A DNA stretch of 64,000 nt from Bromus sterilis (taxonomy: Eukaryota > Streptophyta > Magnoliopsida > Poales > Poaceae): contig OX465598.1 of the NCBI GenBank assembly GCA_950022295.1, positions 2,976,001 to 3,040,000 of the forward strand. Direction: 5' to 3'. The notes beneath the pieces are model-generated. The model saw only the letters and a program-made list of their open reading frames with translations. It searched no databases and was not told the origin of the DNA. The first letter of the stretch is position 1; each line of letters opens with the position of its first letter. The translations under genes were made by a program, and so were the position numbers. This document shows positions 34,292-46,362 of this stretch, in pieces.

Positions 34292-37145
34292 ATGGCCACC
34301 AAGCTCGTGCTCCTCCTCCCAGCAACATCACTACTCCTTTGCCTACTCATCTCCCAAGCAGCATCCACTTTGGCCTGCGTATCAGTGGCCTGCGTCGACA
34401 GCGAGCGAGATGCGCTCCTGTCATTCAAGGCGAGCCTGTTCGACCCTGCTGGCCATCTCTCATCATGGCGCCATGGCGATGACTGTTGTCAATGGAAGGG
34501 AGTCCGGTGCAGCAACCGGACAGGCCATGTGATCAAGCTCAACCTCCGCAACATCGACACCGATGAATACGGCTTTCCGGACATGACATCATCGTTGAGC
34601 TTGCCGGCAGCAGGCGAGGTGAGCTCCTCTTTGGCTACTTTACATCACCTGAGGTATCTCGATTTGAGTACCTGTTTTCATGGGTTCCCTCAACAACTTA
34701 AGGTATCTCAACCTCTCGTGGTCAAGTTTCAGTGGGGCCATACCTTCCCAACTTGGCAATCTCTCCAAGTTACAATATCTTGATGCCAATAATAATTTTG
34801 CGATCAAGTATCTGGGTAATCCCATTCTTCTTCAAGCAGCGGATCTTGCATGGTTGCCGCGGCTCTCTTTGTTGAGTCATCTTGACATGACCTGTGTGGA
34901 TCTTAGTTCTGTGAAGGATTGGTTTCACATGGTCAACATGTTTTCTTCACTTAAAGTGCTTGCTTTGTCCGACTGTGGACTTAATAGTACTTCACCTGCT
35001 AGTACTTTACATTCCACATTAAACCTCACACATCTCGAGGTCCTTGATATGTCTTATAACAACTTCTTTGGCACTTCTTTCAACCACAACTGGTTTTGGA
35101 ATCTTACAAGCCTCAAGGAGCTACACCTCTCATTTTGCGGCATGAATGGGTCCATTCCGGAGGAACTGGGAAACATGAAGTCCCTTCAGGTTATAGACTT
35201 GAGTTTAAACTATCTTGAGGGTTCGCTACCAAGGAATTTACAAGATTTGTGTGATTTGAGAGTACTGCGATTTGATGGTAACAACATTAACGCGAACATA
35301 GCTGAGTTCATGGATCGATTGCCAAGGTGCTCATGGAATACATTGCAAGAGTTATCTCTAGTGGAAACAAATATGACTGTGAATCTACCGGTTTGGATTG
35401 GGAACATGACCAGTCTCAGTGTTCTTCAAGCAGATGATAATATGTTGACGGGCCCTTTACCTATAGGACTTGGAGCACTTGGTAATTTGAAAATGTTGTA
35501 CCTAAGCTATAATAACTTCAGCGGTGTCCTCACAGAGGAGAATTTTGCAGGCCTATTGAATTTAGAATATCTGGACTTGCCATACACTTCTTTGAGATTA
35601 GCTATCAACCAAAAATGGGTTCCTCCTTTCAGATTGACTGTCGCTGGTTTTCGATCATGCCATATTGGACCTCGTTTTCTAGAGTGGCTCAAATGGCAGA
35701 CTGACATTGATGTTCTTGTTCTTGGCAATGCAAATCTTGATGTTGTTATTCCTGATTGGTTCTGGGTGACATTTTCCCGGGCTTCATTCTTGCATGCATC
35801 AGAAAACAAATTGCATGGCTCTTTGCCAAACAATTTGCAACACATGGCAGCTGACCGAATATATCTCGAGTCCAACATGCTTACTGGTCAAGTCCCCTTG
35901 CTCCCAGTAAATATATCCCACTTTCACTTGTCTTCAAACTCTTTCTCGGGGTCATTGCCATCAGACCTGAAAGCTCCACTTCTGGAAGAGTTCTTGCTTG
36001 CAAATAATGAGATTACAGGCATGATCCCATCATCTTTATGCCACTTGACTAGTCTGAAACGGTTGGACCTGTCAGGAAATAAGTTAACAGGAGATGTTAT
36101 GCAATGCTTCAAGGACTCGGGTGCAAACTCTGCAAATAAGTTTGGTTCCAGTATGTACAGTCTGGCATTGAACAACAACAATCCCTCAGGTCAATTCCCC
36201 AAATTCCTTCAAAGTGCATCACAATTAAAATTCCTTGATCTGTCATACAATAGGTTCTCTGGAGGATTACCAATGTGGTTACCCGATAAAATGCCACGAC
36301 TGCAAATCTTAAGGTTGGGATCAAAAATGTTTGGTGGCCATATTCCAGAAAATCTCACTTGCATTGTCAGTCTTCACTATTTGGACTTATCGGGCAACAA
36401 TATATCAGGGAGCATACCACGGCCACTGTCAAACTTGAAAGCAATGATGACAGCAATATCCAAGTATACAGAGGATTACAACTTCGAAGAGAGCATACCA
36501 GTAATCACGAAAGACCAAAAGCGTGACTACAACTTCCAAATCTACAAGCTGATGGTGAATATTGATTTTTAAAGCAATAGTTTAACGGGACAAGTTCCAG
36601 AGGAGATAAGTTTACTAATTGGCCTCACAAATTTGAATCTATCAAGCAACCAGCTGATGGGAGCAATCCCAAATCAGATTGGTGATTTGAAGCATTTGGA
36701 GTCAATGGACCTATCCTACAACGAGTTCTCGGGTGCAATCCCATCAAGCATGTCAGCTCTAACTTCTTTGAGCCACTTGAACTTGTCGTACAACAATTTA
36801 TCAGGTGCAATACCATCCGGGCCACAACTACAAGCTCTTGACAACCAGATGTATATATACCTCGGCAACCCTGGTCTTTGTGGTTCTCCCCTCTCCAGGA
36901 ACTGTTCAACAAATGTTGCACATCAAAGCAGCCTTGAAGATATGAGCCATATGTCATCTGTTTACCTTGGCACAAGCATAGGATTCGTGCTGGGTCTTAG
37001 GACAGTGTTCTGCACCTTGTTAATGAAGAGAGCATGGAGGGCTGCCTACTTTCAGTTCATTGATGAGATATATGACAAGGCTTATGTGCAAGTTGTTGTG
37101 AGGTGGGCTCGCTTGATAAAGAAAACTCAAGACGATGCACCATGA
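34292..37145 (+). pseudogene. LRR receptor-like protein (RLP), frameshift and nonsense
   Basis: Starts MATKLVLLLPATSLLLCLLI, a signal peptide. An LRRNT_2-type cap follows (SERDALLSFKASLFDPAG, CCQWKGVRCSNRTGH). The frame is lost near 34675 by a small deletion and resumes MGSLNNLRYLNLSWSSFSG. About 25 plant-type LRRs (LxxLxLSxNxLxGxIP) run to 36569, where an in-frame TAA (36570-36572) cuts the repeat between NIDF and SNSLTGQVPEEIS. The rest encodes the last LRRs, GNPGLCGSPLSRNC, a membrane helix at about 36958-37020 and a short cytoplasmic tail ending at the stop 37143-37145. RLPs of the EIX2/Cf type bind microbial patterns at the cell surface and signal through SOBIR1-like partners. Two independent lesions make this a pseudogene, assuming the sequence is correct. 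Confidence 0.88.
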
Positions 37146-40100
37146 AGAAGAAGTGCCCAATTCCGCTGCAAGCGAATTGCTTGATACATGAATCTAAATA
37201 AGTTTTTCAGTTTTCTATATTTTTGTGTTATATCTGTATTTGAAGCTTTAAGTGGGTCTTCGCTGGACGTTAGTGCTATATGTAAGTGCTTGAAGTTATT
37301 CTAAGGTGAACTCTATCGACTGAAGTGTGCGGTCTTTGTTAGATTAAATATTTTAAGCTGAACTCAGGCATTGTTCGCGATTCAAGAAGAAAGGTATACA
37401 ACCCCATAAAGCCACTCTGCCTCTTTCTTGTTGTTCAGTTGTAGTAGTTAATTGACATCCATCTTTCTTGTCAGTCTTGTTGTTGCATTTGCTCCGAGGT
37501 TAGTTTGCCAAAGGGTTCAGTCATTATCTGCAGTCAAATGTAATGTTGATCGTCCAATTATATAAAAAAAAATGTGTATCCACGCCATACCTGCTACTTG
37601 TACCAAAAGAAAAGAAAAGGAAAAAGAATATACTGTACTACATTATTAACTTCTCGCCCCTGAACCGGAGATCGGGTTCGCAAACCAGCTGTTTACCAAC
37701 GACTTTCCATGGAGCACTAAAAGGATCACATCAAACTCTGTACACGCATTGTGGTCTCGTTAGAAAAAGGGAGCCAAAGTGAGAACAATCATCCCAAAAC
37801 ATTCCTCCTTTACTCTCCATGGTTTTGTTGGTGCCCATCTGTATCTGTAACAGTAACAGTTCAAAAGGTAATGCCATTTCTAACCCGCCATTCCACCACT
37901 TATCTCAGAAAAATATCAAGCCATAATTGTCTATCATCCACATGATCAAAAAGGAGTTATCATTCGTTCTTTCATGTGAACTTGTGTTGATGCACACAGG
38001 TATATTTATTAAAAAAAAAACAAGTGCCGGCCATATATATCATCAAGTACAACACAAGCATATCAATATATATATACTAAAAAAAATACTAACCTGGCTG
38101 GGACCCATGCATATCATAGAGCAAGCATATCAATGGAACAAAGTGTTACAATGCGCGGTCGCCCCCTTGTGCCCGTGGCGATGCACCATCCCCTCATATC
38201 CATACCTCGGCTGTCTGCTGCTGCTATCGTACTTGACAAGAAGCAGTAGAAGTTGCATCCGGTTTAGGAAATGAAAACAAGGAACAAGAAGTACATTGGC
38301 GCGACAACAACAAGAGCATGGAAAGGAGAAAGTGTGATAGCTAGATGGCGAGATCAGACCAGGTAGTCCTCACCACTCCAGTATATGATTGGGCATCATT
38401 TGGTTGTGTATCATAAAGAGGTGACTCTGCAGAGTGCAATCTGCGAACAGGGAGGAGGGTATTGTATGTTTATGGCAGGTTGATTCAGTCGTAGCATGTC
38501 ATGGTCTGCTCATGTGTTGGCTGTCCATATTGTCCATGTGCTGCTTCTTGTGCACAGGACACCAACATGTAGTGCTGCTTCTAGCTCTGCTCTGCTTGGA
38601 GAACAGAAGACAAGAGAGGAGTGGGGGAAAAAGAGACTACTAGTGTAGTGTGAGGAGTGTTTTGCGAACTGACAAGAGTGTAGCTGCATGAAGACTGAAA
38701 ACTGTTTGTGGTTTCTAAATTCTAATCCTAATTTAACTGAAGGAAGAAACTGCAAACATGGCAGGTGTTTGGGCATCATCGTAACTTTCAATGGTTTGGG
38801 AAGTTGAAGTTCAACTGACCGGTTTGGGACCTGGAAATCCAGAGCTCTGTTTTGGATATTGTCAAGTGCAGAAAGCCTGTTGACTCCTGCCAAGATATAT
38901 GAGCTACAGCTACACGAATTCAGACTAGTGATCCAACATCAGAACCAGGGCTTCAGAGTTCAGACTACTGATCCATCAATATTTTCTACAACACTTTCAA
39001 TGGTTTGAAGATGAGAAATATCAGCATCCATCAATATGATCAAGCGCTTCAAGAGATGAATGTTCTAACGATAGTGTGTTCCGGATTTTTGATCCTGAAT
39101 CCGCCTCCCACATGGAAGAAAGCCGCCCGTGACTCCAAGTTGTATGTCATCATGACGTGCTCATGTTTTTCTAGCTCAACCAACGTTGGAAATAAGCATA
39201 AGGCACCAAGCATTTTGCATCCCCCTCGCCTCGCCTCACACCGGAGCCGCTGTCCCACTGGCACCACCGAAGGCCGCCCCGCATCCGCTCTGCGCTATGC
39301 CACCCCTCTCCTCGCCTCACACCAGAGCTGCCGTCCCACCGCATGTTCATGATCATGTTCTACTGGTCGACCACCCCCGCGGCATCCGGCCTCTCCGCAT
39401 TGGTGTCGCGTAGGCAGTGGATTTTGGACTACTTCATCGACTGGACCGACGTCAAATAGCTCAACCAGGACTGTTCTCACAACATCGTTGACGTGAAGCA
39501 AGGTGATCGTCCTCTGCGTGTCTTATGCAACACTATCTCTGTCACTTCACCATCTCTTGTTCTTCAGATGATGCAAGTGTCTTTTTAATGTGCTCATCTT
39601 TCTAAGGTCTCGGTTGGAGGAAAGACACTATGAAAATATGTTTGTACAAGGTTTTTATGCCGAGGCATAGATGTTAGTTTCTTTTGCATGATCTCTTCTG
39701 TGTTCCTTTTATGTATTTCCTCAGCGAATTTTCCATATGTTGAATCATATGAAGTTTCCACAAATGTCTATGAACTCATCTCCAAGTTATATTTGAGGAC
39801 AGGCTACTGATTACTACTCCCTCCGATTCATAATAAGTGTCGCTCATCTAGTACAATGTTTGTATTAGCTTAGTACAAAATAAGCTACCCTTATTATGGA
39901 TCGGGGGGAGTATATTATTTGTCCAATCCATGACGCAAGCTTGTACAATTTGTCAAAATTTGCTCTGAATAAATGTTGATTGGCTAAAAGCATGGCCGTT
40001 CGGTGCTCCTGCAGCTGTACATTTGACATGGGCTTTCTTCTTCTAAAAAGATGTGTAGGAATTTATGTCTTGCAACATTTTGTATAGCTACTACATTGTC

Positions 40101-40224
40101 CGGAATTAAACTTCAGTGTGAAAGTATCATGGAAATAACAGGGAATTAATGACGTGGAATTGTACTTAAGGAAATATACTTAAGGAAGCGATACGACTAT
40201 ACTGGAACACATTGTATATGGATA
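37146..40224. other. Intergenic with remnants, no intact gene
   Basis: 38245-38345 resembles the last ALP1-like exon of the NLR locus (GAAGTTGCATCCGGTTTAGG, then GAACAAGAA, CATGGAAAGGAGAA) but is interrupted by stops. 39215-39340 holds two imperfect copies of a CCTCGCCTCACACCGGAGC-type unit about 78 bp apart. The other open frames show no family features. Confidence 0.45.
39817..39910. mobile_element. Stowaway MITE
   Basis: 94-bp element with ends CTCCCTCCGATTCATAATA and an inverted TATTATGGATCGGGGGGAG, flanked by TA at 39815-39816 and 39911-39912. Confidence 0.88.
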
Positions 40225-40581
40225 TGTTGGAATTGTACCCTGGAACAATATAGTGTGGAATGCCAGGTTGTCCATAGGATTGGCTCTATGGATTGTTAAA
40301 GCCTGCGAGTTTGATTTTGTATTCAAACTCGGCGCATGACTCACACATGCGTGTATGGGACCTAATTGATTAACAGTATTTGGACTCGATAACTTACTGT
40401 TAATTATTGTGATTGGTTTAATAAGTCACGAGTCCTAACTGAAAACAGATTGAAATATCTGGAACTTGGAGTCTATATAAGGTCCCACCCTCTAGCCTCA
40501 ATACGCATTGTGAGCGGCACCACCGATAAGACAGAGGAATAGAGGATAGGCCGTTTAGCTCCAAACCCTAAATTTCCAACA
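40225..40581 (+). mobile_element. Putative solo LTR or LTR fragment, 357 bp
   Basis: Starts TGTTGGAA and ends TTCCAACA, a TG...CA terminal inverted pair. A TATA-like GTCTATATAAGG lies at about 40471, 110 bp from the end. No matching 5-bp flank (GGATA versus AGATG) and no internal domain were found, so it may be a truncated copy. Confidence 0.45.
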
Positions 40582-40720
40582 AGATGTTGTTGAAGTTTAT
40601 CCAAATTCATGTATGAAGTTAAGAGAAAACTTTCAAGAAACTTCTGCTCGATGTTGGCAAGTTGGTTTTTTCTAGTGGTATTTTGGCATGTTCGGTTTTC
40701 ACTAGTGCTATTTTGGCTAT

Positions 40721-42495
40721 GGGAGTGACTAGGGCGCATGCGCATGTGACTTAACTAAGTCACATGCGCTGATATCAGCCCGTATGTTTTTTTTAATTGG
40801 ACTTTTTGTTTGTTTGTTTGAGGCAGATAATTTGTCTAGTGGAATTTCAATACACAGGAAAAAAAAGGCACATGTAGTTGCAATATTTCTTAATTCGGAT
40901 TGAGTTTTGTTGTGCGTGGAGTCGCAATTAGTTTGTATATATTTCCAAAATAACATTTATTTTATTTTATTTTATTTAAATGCTTTTGACAAGATAAATA
41001 ATTAAAATTTAAGTGTTTCTATATTTTTATTGAAAATGTAACATTTCGGGCAGAAAAAAAAAGAGCTCACCGCAATGGAGTAAAAAACGATAAGAGAAAA
41101 ATGGTCTGCTATAATCGTGTTAGGAATGTTGCAAAAATAATCTCATACTATACAAAAAATGTGTATCTCATAATCTATATTCTTAAAAGAAACATATTTG
41201 ACCTACGATTGTTACAAAAAAAATTGTAGCTTACACTGCACAAAGTTGAGTATTATATTGTGTATTTGAGGGATGATGCAAAATTTAAGAAAAAAACACA
41301 ATCGTACCAAAAAAATTACTAGAATAAATGTAAAAAAATCATTTTTGAAAATTAGAAGTAAATGTCGGATCAGTTGCGACTCGTTGATGGACTTGCCACT
41401 GAGAAAAAAATAAAACCCAGTTGCGACTCATTGGTGGCCTTGCAACTGAGAGAAAAAAGTCGGACCCAGTCGCGAATCGTTGGTGGGCTTGCAACTAAGA
41501 AAAAATGGACCGAGTTGCAACTCGCTGGTGGACTTGCAACTGAGAAAAAAAGTCGGACACAGTTGCGACTCGTTGGTGGACTTGCAACTGAGATAAAATC
41601 GAATCCAGTTGCGACTCGTTGATGGACTTGCAACTGAGAGAAAAAGTCAAAACCAGTTGCGACTCATTGGTGCACTTGCAATTGAGGAAAATAATCGGAT
41701 CCAGTTGCGACTCATTGGTGGACTTGCAACTGGAAAAAAATCGGACCCAATTGTGACTCATTGGTGGACTTGAAATGAGAAAAAAAGTCAAATCCGGTTG
41801 TGATTCATTGGTGGGCTTGTAACTGAGAAACCTAGTTGCGACTCGTTGGTGGACTTGCAACTGAGAATAATAAGTCGGACCTAGTTGCGACTCGTTGATG
41901 GACATGCAACTGAGAAAAAAAATCGGATTCAGTTGCGACTCGTGGTGGACTTGCCACTGAGAAAAACAATCGGACTCAGTTACAATTCGTTGATAAACTT
42001 GCAACTGAGAAAGCGGATTTAAAAAATATCATGATTTAAAAAAAAATACATATCTTCAAATCAAACATATAAAATAAAAAAGTGAGAAGGAAAAAAAAAG
42101 TAAAAATAAAATAATGCAAGTCAACTCGCGACAACAAATATGTATCGACGCCATGTATCGATAAAACAATTTGTTTTAAAATTTTATAAAAACTTTTACA
42201 AAAATTATATAGATGAATTTTGAAAAAAACAAACGAAAAAAAAAAAACAAATAGAAAATAAAAAAAGACTGAATGATACATTGACATGTGGCCGAGGTAT
42301 TAGACACGGCCCAAGAAAGGCCCATGAAGAAAAAAAGAACAACAAATGCTTCAGTCCGTGTAGGTTCGCGCAAAAAATTTGTTTGCTCGGTGGTCAGATC
42401 ATCCAACGTGAAAATAAAAGCATATCCAGATCTGATGGTTTGAAATTTACATGAGACTTAGTTAAATCTCATGTACATGTGATTTAGCAAAACCG
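40721..42495. mobile_element. Mutator-like (MULE) non-autonomous element, 1,775 bp
   Basis: A 9-bp direct repeat TTTGGCTAT flanks it at 40712-40720 and 42496-42504. Its termini are decayed inverted repeats that each contain a palindromic block: CATGTGACTTAACTAAGTC on the left and GAGACTTAGTTAAATCTC on the right. The interior is AT-rich with a long minisatellite (41366-42010) and no transposase frame. Confidence 0.75.
41366..42010. repeat. Minisatellite of self-complementary units (about 55-65 bp, about 11 copies)
   Basis: Each unit contains CAGTTGCGACTCGTTGGTGG and then ACTTGCAACTGAG followed by an A-rich spacer. CAGTTGC and GCAACTG inside one unit are inverted, so every unit can fold into a hairpin with a loop of about 17 nt. 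Unit lengths vary through the A-rich spacer. Long open frames on both strands follow from the repeat and are not genes. Confidence 0.92.
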
Positions 42496-42504
42496 TTTGG
42501 CTAT

Positions 42505-42690
42505 TTGCTCGATGTTGTACTCTGCTTCAGGCGTCTCCATAACTGATTCTTGCGGAGCCTGGAAGTGAAGAATCTCAGGCTCCTTGTTGGATACCATCAT
42601 CCTGAGCATGTGGCGTAGGACGCCGTCCAGCGCGAGCAGCATGGCCTTGCGGCGGCACCGCACGTCCGGAGGCTCCACGGCCCTGGACGG
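42505..42690 (-). other. Unidentified short coding-like fragment
   Basis: The minus strand reads about 60 residues with normal amino-acid usage (RRKAMLLALDGVLRHMLRMM, then EPEILHFQAPQES), ending beside the Mutator-like element whose target repeat lies inside it. I do not recognise the family. It may be the 3' end of a gene that the element interrupted, but the continuation beyond 40720 is not convincing. Confidence 0.25.
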
Positions 42691-43750
42691 GGGCGCAGAT
42701 GGCGGAGCACGGACGCCGGGGCGGCGGCCCTGGGCTCCTCTGGCGGTGGCTGGTGGCCGTGGCTGCGTGGGCAGACGGCTTCGGTCCGGCGGCTGGTATG
42801 GCAGTGAGGCGGCGGCGTTCGCGCTTGCGTGGCGTCTGTCTGTGCGGGCTGTTGGGAGGCGTGGATGGGGTCGAGAGGGACCGGCGTGCAGATGGCCGGA
42901 GGCGACGGCGATGTCTTTCCTGCGTATGTCTTAGGGTGTGCAGCCCTCCTTCTGTCGTTGTCACATGTGCATGATCTACTTGATCTGTTCGCAGGAAGCT
43001 ACCGGAGGCGTGGGGGCTTGCTGGTGTGCTCGAATAAAGGCGGCGGTCCTAGGGTTCCAAATCGCGCCAAGATGAAGATCTGCCTAACGTATGTCCTCTT
43101 TGATCTAGCCGAAGTGTCGGGTTCCGGAAGGCTCCGCTGGTGAACTCTCATGGGTGTATGCCTGGAGATTGCTGGATCAGGTGGGATTCGGCCGCAACGC
43201 AAAAAGTGGCGCGAAGCTCTGCTCTGTTGCCATCATGGGCAAATCCATAGTGAAGTGAGGTGAGAATGTCATGAAGACTGAGATTGGAGGATTTGCAATG
43301 GTGATTGGAGTCTTTGCGCCGTTGAGAAACTGGCTCCCAGTTTCAGGAATCGTAGCAGCAGTATGTTAGCGGGGGCGACAATACAGGTGAAGTTCAAAGT
43401 CCTACCTTTCTGGATGAAAATCCAAGGTCTGGCCTTAATTGGTTGTGTCTGACAATGATCTTGTTGAAGACATTGTTTTGAAAGCGGTGACTATCTTCAG
43501 GGTGAAACCCAAGGTCTGGTCTTAATTGGTTGTGCCTGGCACTGATTCCTTCTTGAAGGCGGTGCTTTTGAAGAATTGGATATCAGGTGTTGGTTTGGTG
43601 GTGGTTGTGTTGCGGCTGCAAGGATTATAACTCTATAGCAGGACTTTTATTTTTCTTTTTTTATTTTGGTTGGCTGAGTGTATCCATGCTGTTTTAGGCA
43701 GTGCGTAGTTGCAAAGGCCGGATGTAATTGATTTTTATTTATAATAAATA
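42691..43750 (+). mobile_element. LINE-like non-coding retroelement, second copy
   Basis: The 3' part (43110-43735) aligns with 12620-13290, including GTTCCGGAAGGCTCCGC, GTGGGATTCGGCCGCAACGC and two AAGGTCTGG..TTAATTGG tracts. It ends in AATAAATAATTTG instead of a clean A-run. The 5' part is GC-rich and differs from the first copy. It abuts the kinase pseudogene. Confidence 0.6.
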
Positions 43751-44111
43751 ATTTGACTCGTCACGCCGTGATTGGTTGCGGCGGCTTTGGAATGGTGTAC
43801 AAGGGCAGGCTTCATGATGGGCAGGAGGTGGCCGTCAAGCGCATGTGGAAACAGCAGTCAAGCGGCAAATTCAGATTAGAGGATGAGTTCCACTAAGAAC
43901 TTGGCATCCTCTCACGACTCCAACACAAACACATCATCGGCCTCCTTGGATCGTGTGTGAGCAAGGACGGACATGCGCCCGCGAACCATCCCGCGAAAGA
44001 TAAAAAAACACCTTCATGCTTATGGGCGCTCCTTCGTGCCGTTCGCCGGTGACGATGTCCTGAAAGGCCGGTGCGCATCGATGTGCTTCTAGAAGTGTCC
44101 CGCCCCACGAA

Positions 44112-44921
44112 TGAATTTTAAAAGACTACGACATTGAGAAATAGGATTGTCACTAACACATCTTTTGTTAATTCTTTTAAAAATTACATTTTTTTTAATC
44201 TTTACAAATACTACAGATTATCCGATTAGCTCCATTTAAGCACGTTTATGACATGTGGGACCCATATGTAAGAATAATATTTTGTAAAAAGACCCCTAAT
44301 TATTAAAAAAAGCAACCAGGTCCCCTTCTCCCTTCTTCTCTCCTCGCCGGCTGCTGCATGTGGCGCTGCCATTCCGAGCCACGCCGGAGCCCGACCGCGC
44401 CGGCTTGTGCGCCGCCGCCCCGAGCCACGACTGCATCCTCCCGCGCCAGCCATTCTGGCCGCCGAGCCACAGTGGTGCTCCCCCAGCGCCTTGCCCGCAC
44501 AGGACACCGCAGGCGGAGGCCGCGGCCACCTTCCCGACCCCGGGCGAGCGCGACGACCACGAGCGGGAGCGTCGGAGGGGGAGCGCCGCCGCAAGGATGG
44601 GAGGGGGAGCGCCGCCGCCGGGGTGGGAGGGGGAGCGCTGCCGCTGGGGTGGGAGGGGGAGTGCCGCCGCCGGGGGTGGGAGATCTATTGTGATGTAGAC
44701 CAGACCCGATTGCGTTTTCATTTTGTTTGGAGGGTTTTTTTTTTGCAATATGTCACTCTTACAAGTGGGTCCAACATGTCAGAAACGTAGTTAAAACGAG
44801 CTAATCGGGTAATCTGTAATATTTGCAAAGATTAAGAAAAAAAGTATGTTTTCTGAAAGGATTAGCGAAATATGTGTTAGTGGCAATCCTATCCCTCAAT
44901 GACGTGGTTTTTTACAATTCA
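44112..44921. mobile_element. Long-TIR DNA transposon (Mutator-like or foldback), about 810 bp
   Basis: Terminal inverted repeats of about 170 bp: the left tract GACATTGAGAAATAGGATTG pairs with the right CAATCCTATCCCTCAATGAC, and the match continues inward through TTACAGATTACCCGATTAGC-type sequence. It separates kinase blocks that are adjacent in the family. The target duplication could not be fixed, so the ends are accurate to about 10 bp. The GC-rich centre has no recognised coding frame. Confidence 0.7.
44578..44693. repeat. GC-rich minisatellite (30-bp unit, about 4 copies)
   Basis: GGGAGGGGGAGCGCCGCCGC-type units recur every 30 bp inside the long-TIR element. They create long open frames on several frames, which I treat as by-products. 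Confidence 0.85.
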
Positions 44922-45137
44922 CTCCCCCTGCCATTGAGCACATACACTGTCATGGCCAGTTGTCAACCATCCACCGGGACATCAAGTCGTCTAACATGCA
45001 TCCTTTTAGACGCGATTTACACGCTGCGTGTGTCAGACTTTGGCTTGTCGGTCACCCCGGAGTACATCGCAGGCACATTAGGTACATGGCCCCGGAGTAC
45101 GCCTTCACAAATCGCGTGAAGCCGACGACCGGCGTGT

Positions 45138-45888
45138 GAGGTTTTAGCACATAACACCACTTGTTGGGGTTTGTTTTGCGCAAAACTACAACTCTTGATA
45201 TTTTTTGCAAAGAACACCACTATTTGAGGTAATCACTTGTAAAGAACACAAAAAATGTTATTAGCTTGTTTAACCTCAAATTAGCAACCTGGGCCCACCT
45301 ATCTAGACATCACTGGCACCTAGTTTGATTGGAGAGGCAGAGTCGACTGCTTGTTCCACGTGAAGCCGCAACCAGCCAAGCTAAATTGAATTGGTCATGA
45401 TGTATTGAATTTTATTTGTTCAAATTTTATCGGCTACTTCCAGCAACTATTTTGTGTTTTCAATTCATGATGTATTGATTTGAAAAACAATCAAATTGTG
45501 CAATGGAAACATACCATTCAAAGATACATATGTTTAAACTATACAATATATAGCATCAAGAACCATACAATATATAGAATTTGGAGGCGTAAAAATATAT
45601 ATATACATAAGGCTCAACAAGAATTTGACAATATGTCAAGCATAAGAACCATTGGCAAATAGTTGCTGCCCATGCCCATTACTACCTGATAGATGGGCCC
45701 AGTTAATTTGTTAATTAGGGGATAGACGCACTAATAACGTCTTATGTGTTCTGTGCAAGTAATTATTCTAAATAGTGGTGTTCTGTGCAAATAATTACCA
45801 CAAATAATGGTGTTCTCCAAAAAAATAACAAGAGTTATGATTTTATGCAAAAAAAACCCCAATAAATGGTGCTATGGGCTAAAACCTC
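45138..45888. mobile_element. Mutator-like element with long TIRs, 751 bp
   Basis: Ends GAGGTTTTAGC and GCTAAAACCTC, with TIRs of about 110 bp (ACACCACTATTTGAGGTAAT versus an inverted partner near 45770). Flanking 9-mers CCGGCGTGT (45129-45137) and CCGACGTGT (45889-45897) differ at one base. When removed, kinase subdomain VIII joins the following block. Non-coding. Confidence 0.82.
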
Positions 45889-46362
45889 CCGACGTGTACA
45901 GCCTCGCATGGTGATGCTTGAGATTCTCGCAGGGAAGATAGTAAATTCCCAATGGGAGGAAACTTTGTAATATTTTGCAGTCCCATCATAGAGGCCGGTA
46001 ATATTGAGGAGTTGCTGGGCACGCGACCTGTACCAGAGCCAACGCCATGGCAGCTGCAGGCGCTGAAGCGTGTCGCACGGACTGCACGACGTTGCGTCAA
46101 TTTGGACAGGAATGAACGGCCGACCATATCAAAGATCGTACGTTGCCGACCTCGAGATGGCATACGAGTTGATCGATCTGCAGAGATGAGGTCAGGTTCA
46201 GTTGACAAGTTGTCAGACTCACCGTGTGACAGCAGTGTGTCATCAGAGTCTGATCTGGTACACTACAAACTGATTGGAACTCTTTTTCACATTTTCATCA
46301 TGTTCATACACTGACCAAGAGGGCTCACTACCTGGGTGAGGCAGAAGTGCAAGGCTTCTGCT

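Larger units (their letters stand above)
43757..46314 (+). pseudogene. Receptor-like kinase pseudogene (CRINKLY4-related), split by two transposons
   Basis: Kinase pieces read in order. The N-lobe has VIGCGGFGMVYKGRL, EVAVKRM and LQHKHIIGLLGSC, with a TAA at 43894-43896. 44940-45137 has IHRDIKSSN, then in a shifted frame LLDAIYTLRVSDFGLSV and YIAGTLG, then MAPEYAFTNRVKPTTG. 45898-46314 carries YSLAW..MLEILAGK and the C-lobe (EELLGTRPVPEPTPWQLQAL, RCVNLDRNERPT), ending at a stop 46312-46314. The PWQ-x-x-A-L..RVA pattern is typical of CR4-like kinases. Elements at 44112-44921 and 45138-45888 interrupt it. An in-frame stop and frameshifts make function impossible. The ectodomain is absent. Confidence 0.85.

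Noticed and set aside
41370..42004. Long open frames on both strands in the minisatellite
   Set aside because: They follow from the repeat unit and an A-rich spacer. The translated repeats have no known domain and the region is inside a transposon.
44296..44790. Several overlapping GC-rich frames of more than 100 residues
   Set aside because: They come from a 30-bp GC-rich minisatellite and composition inside a long-TIR element. No frame is favoured.
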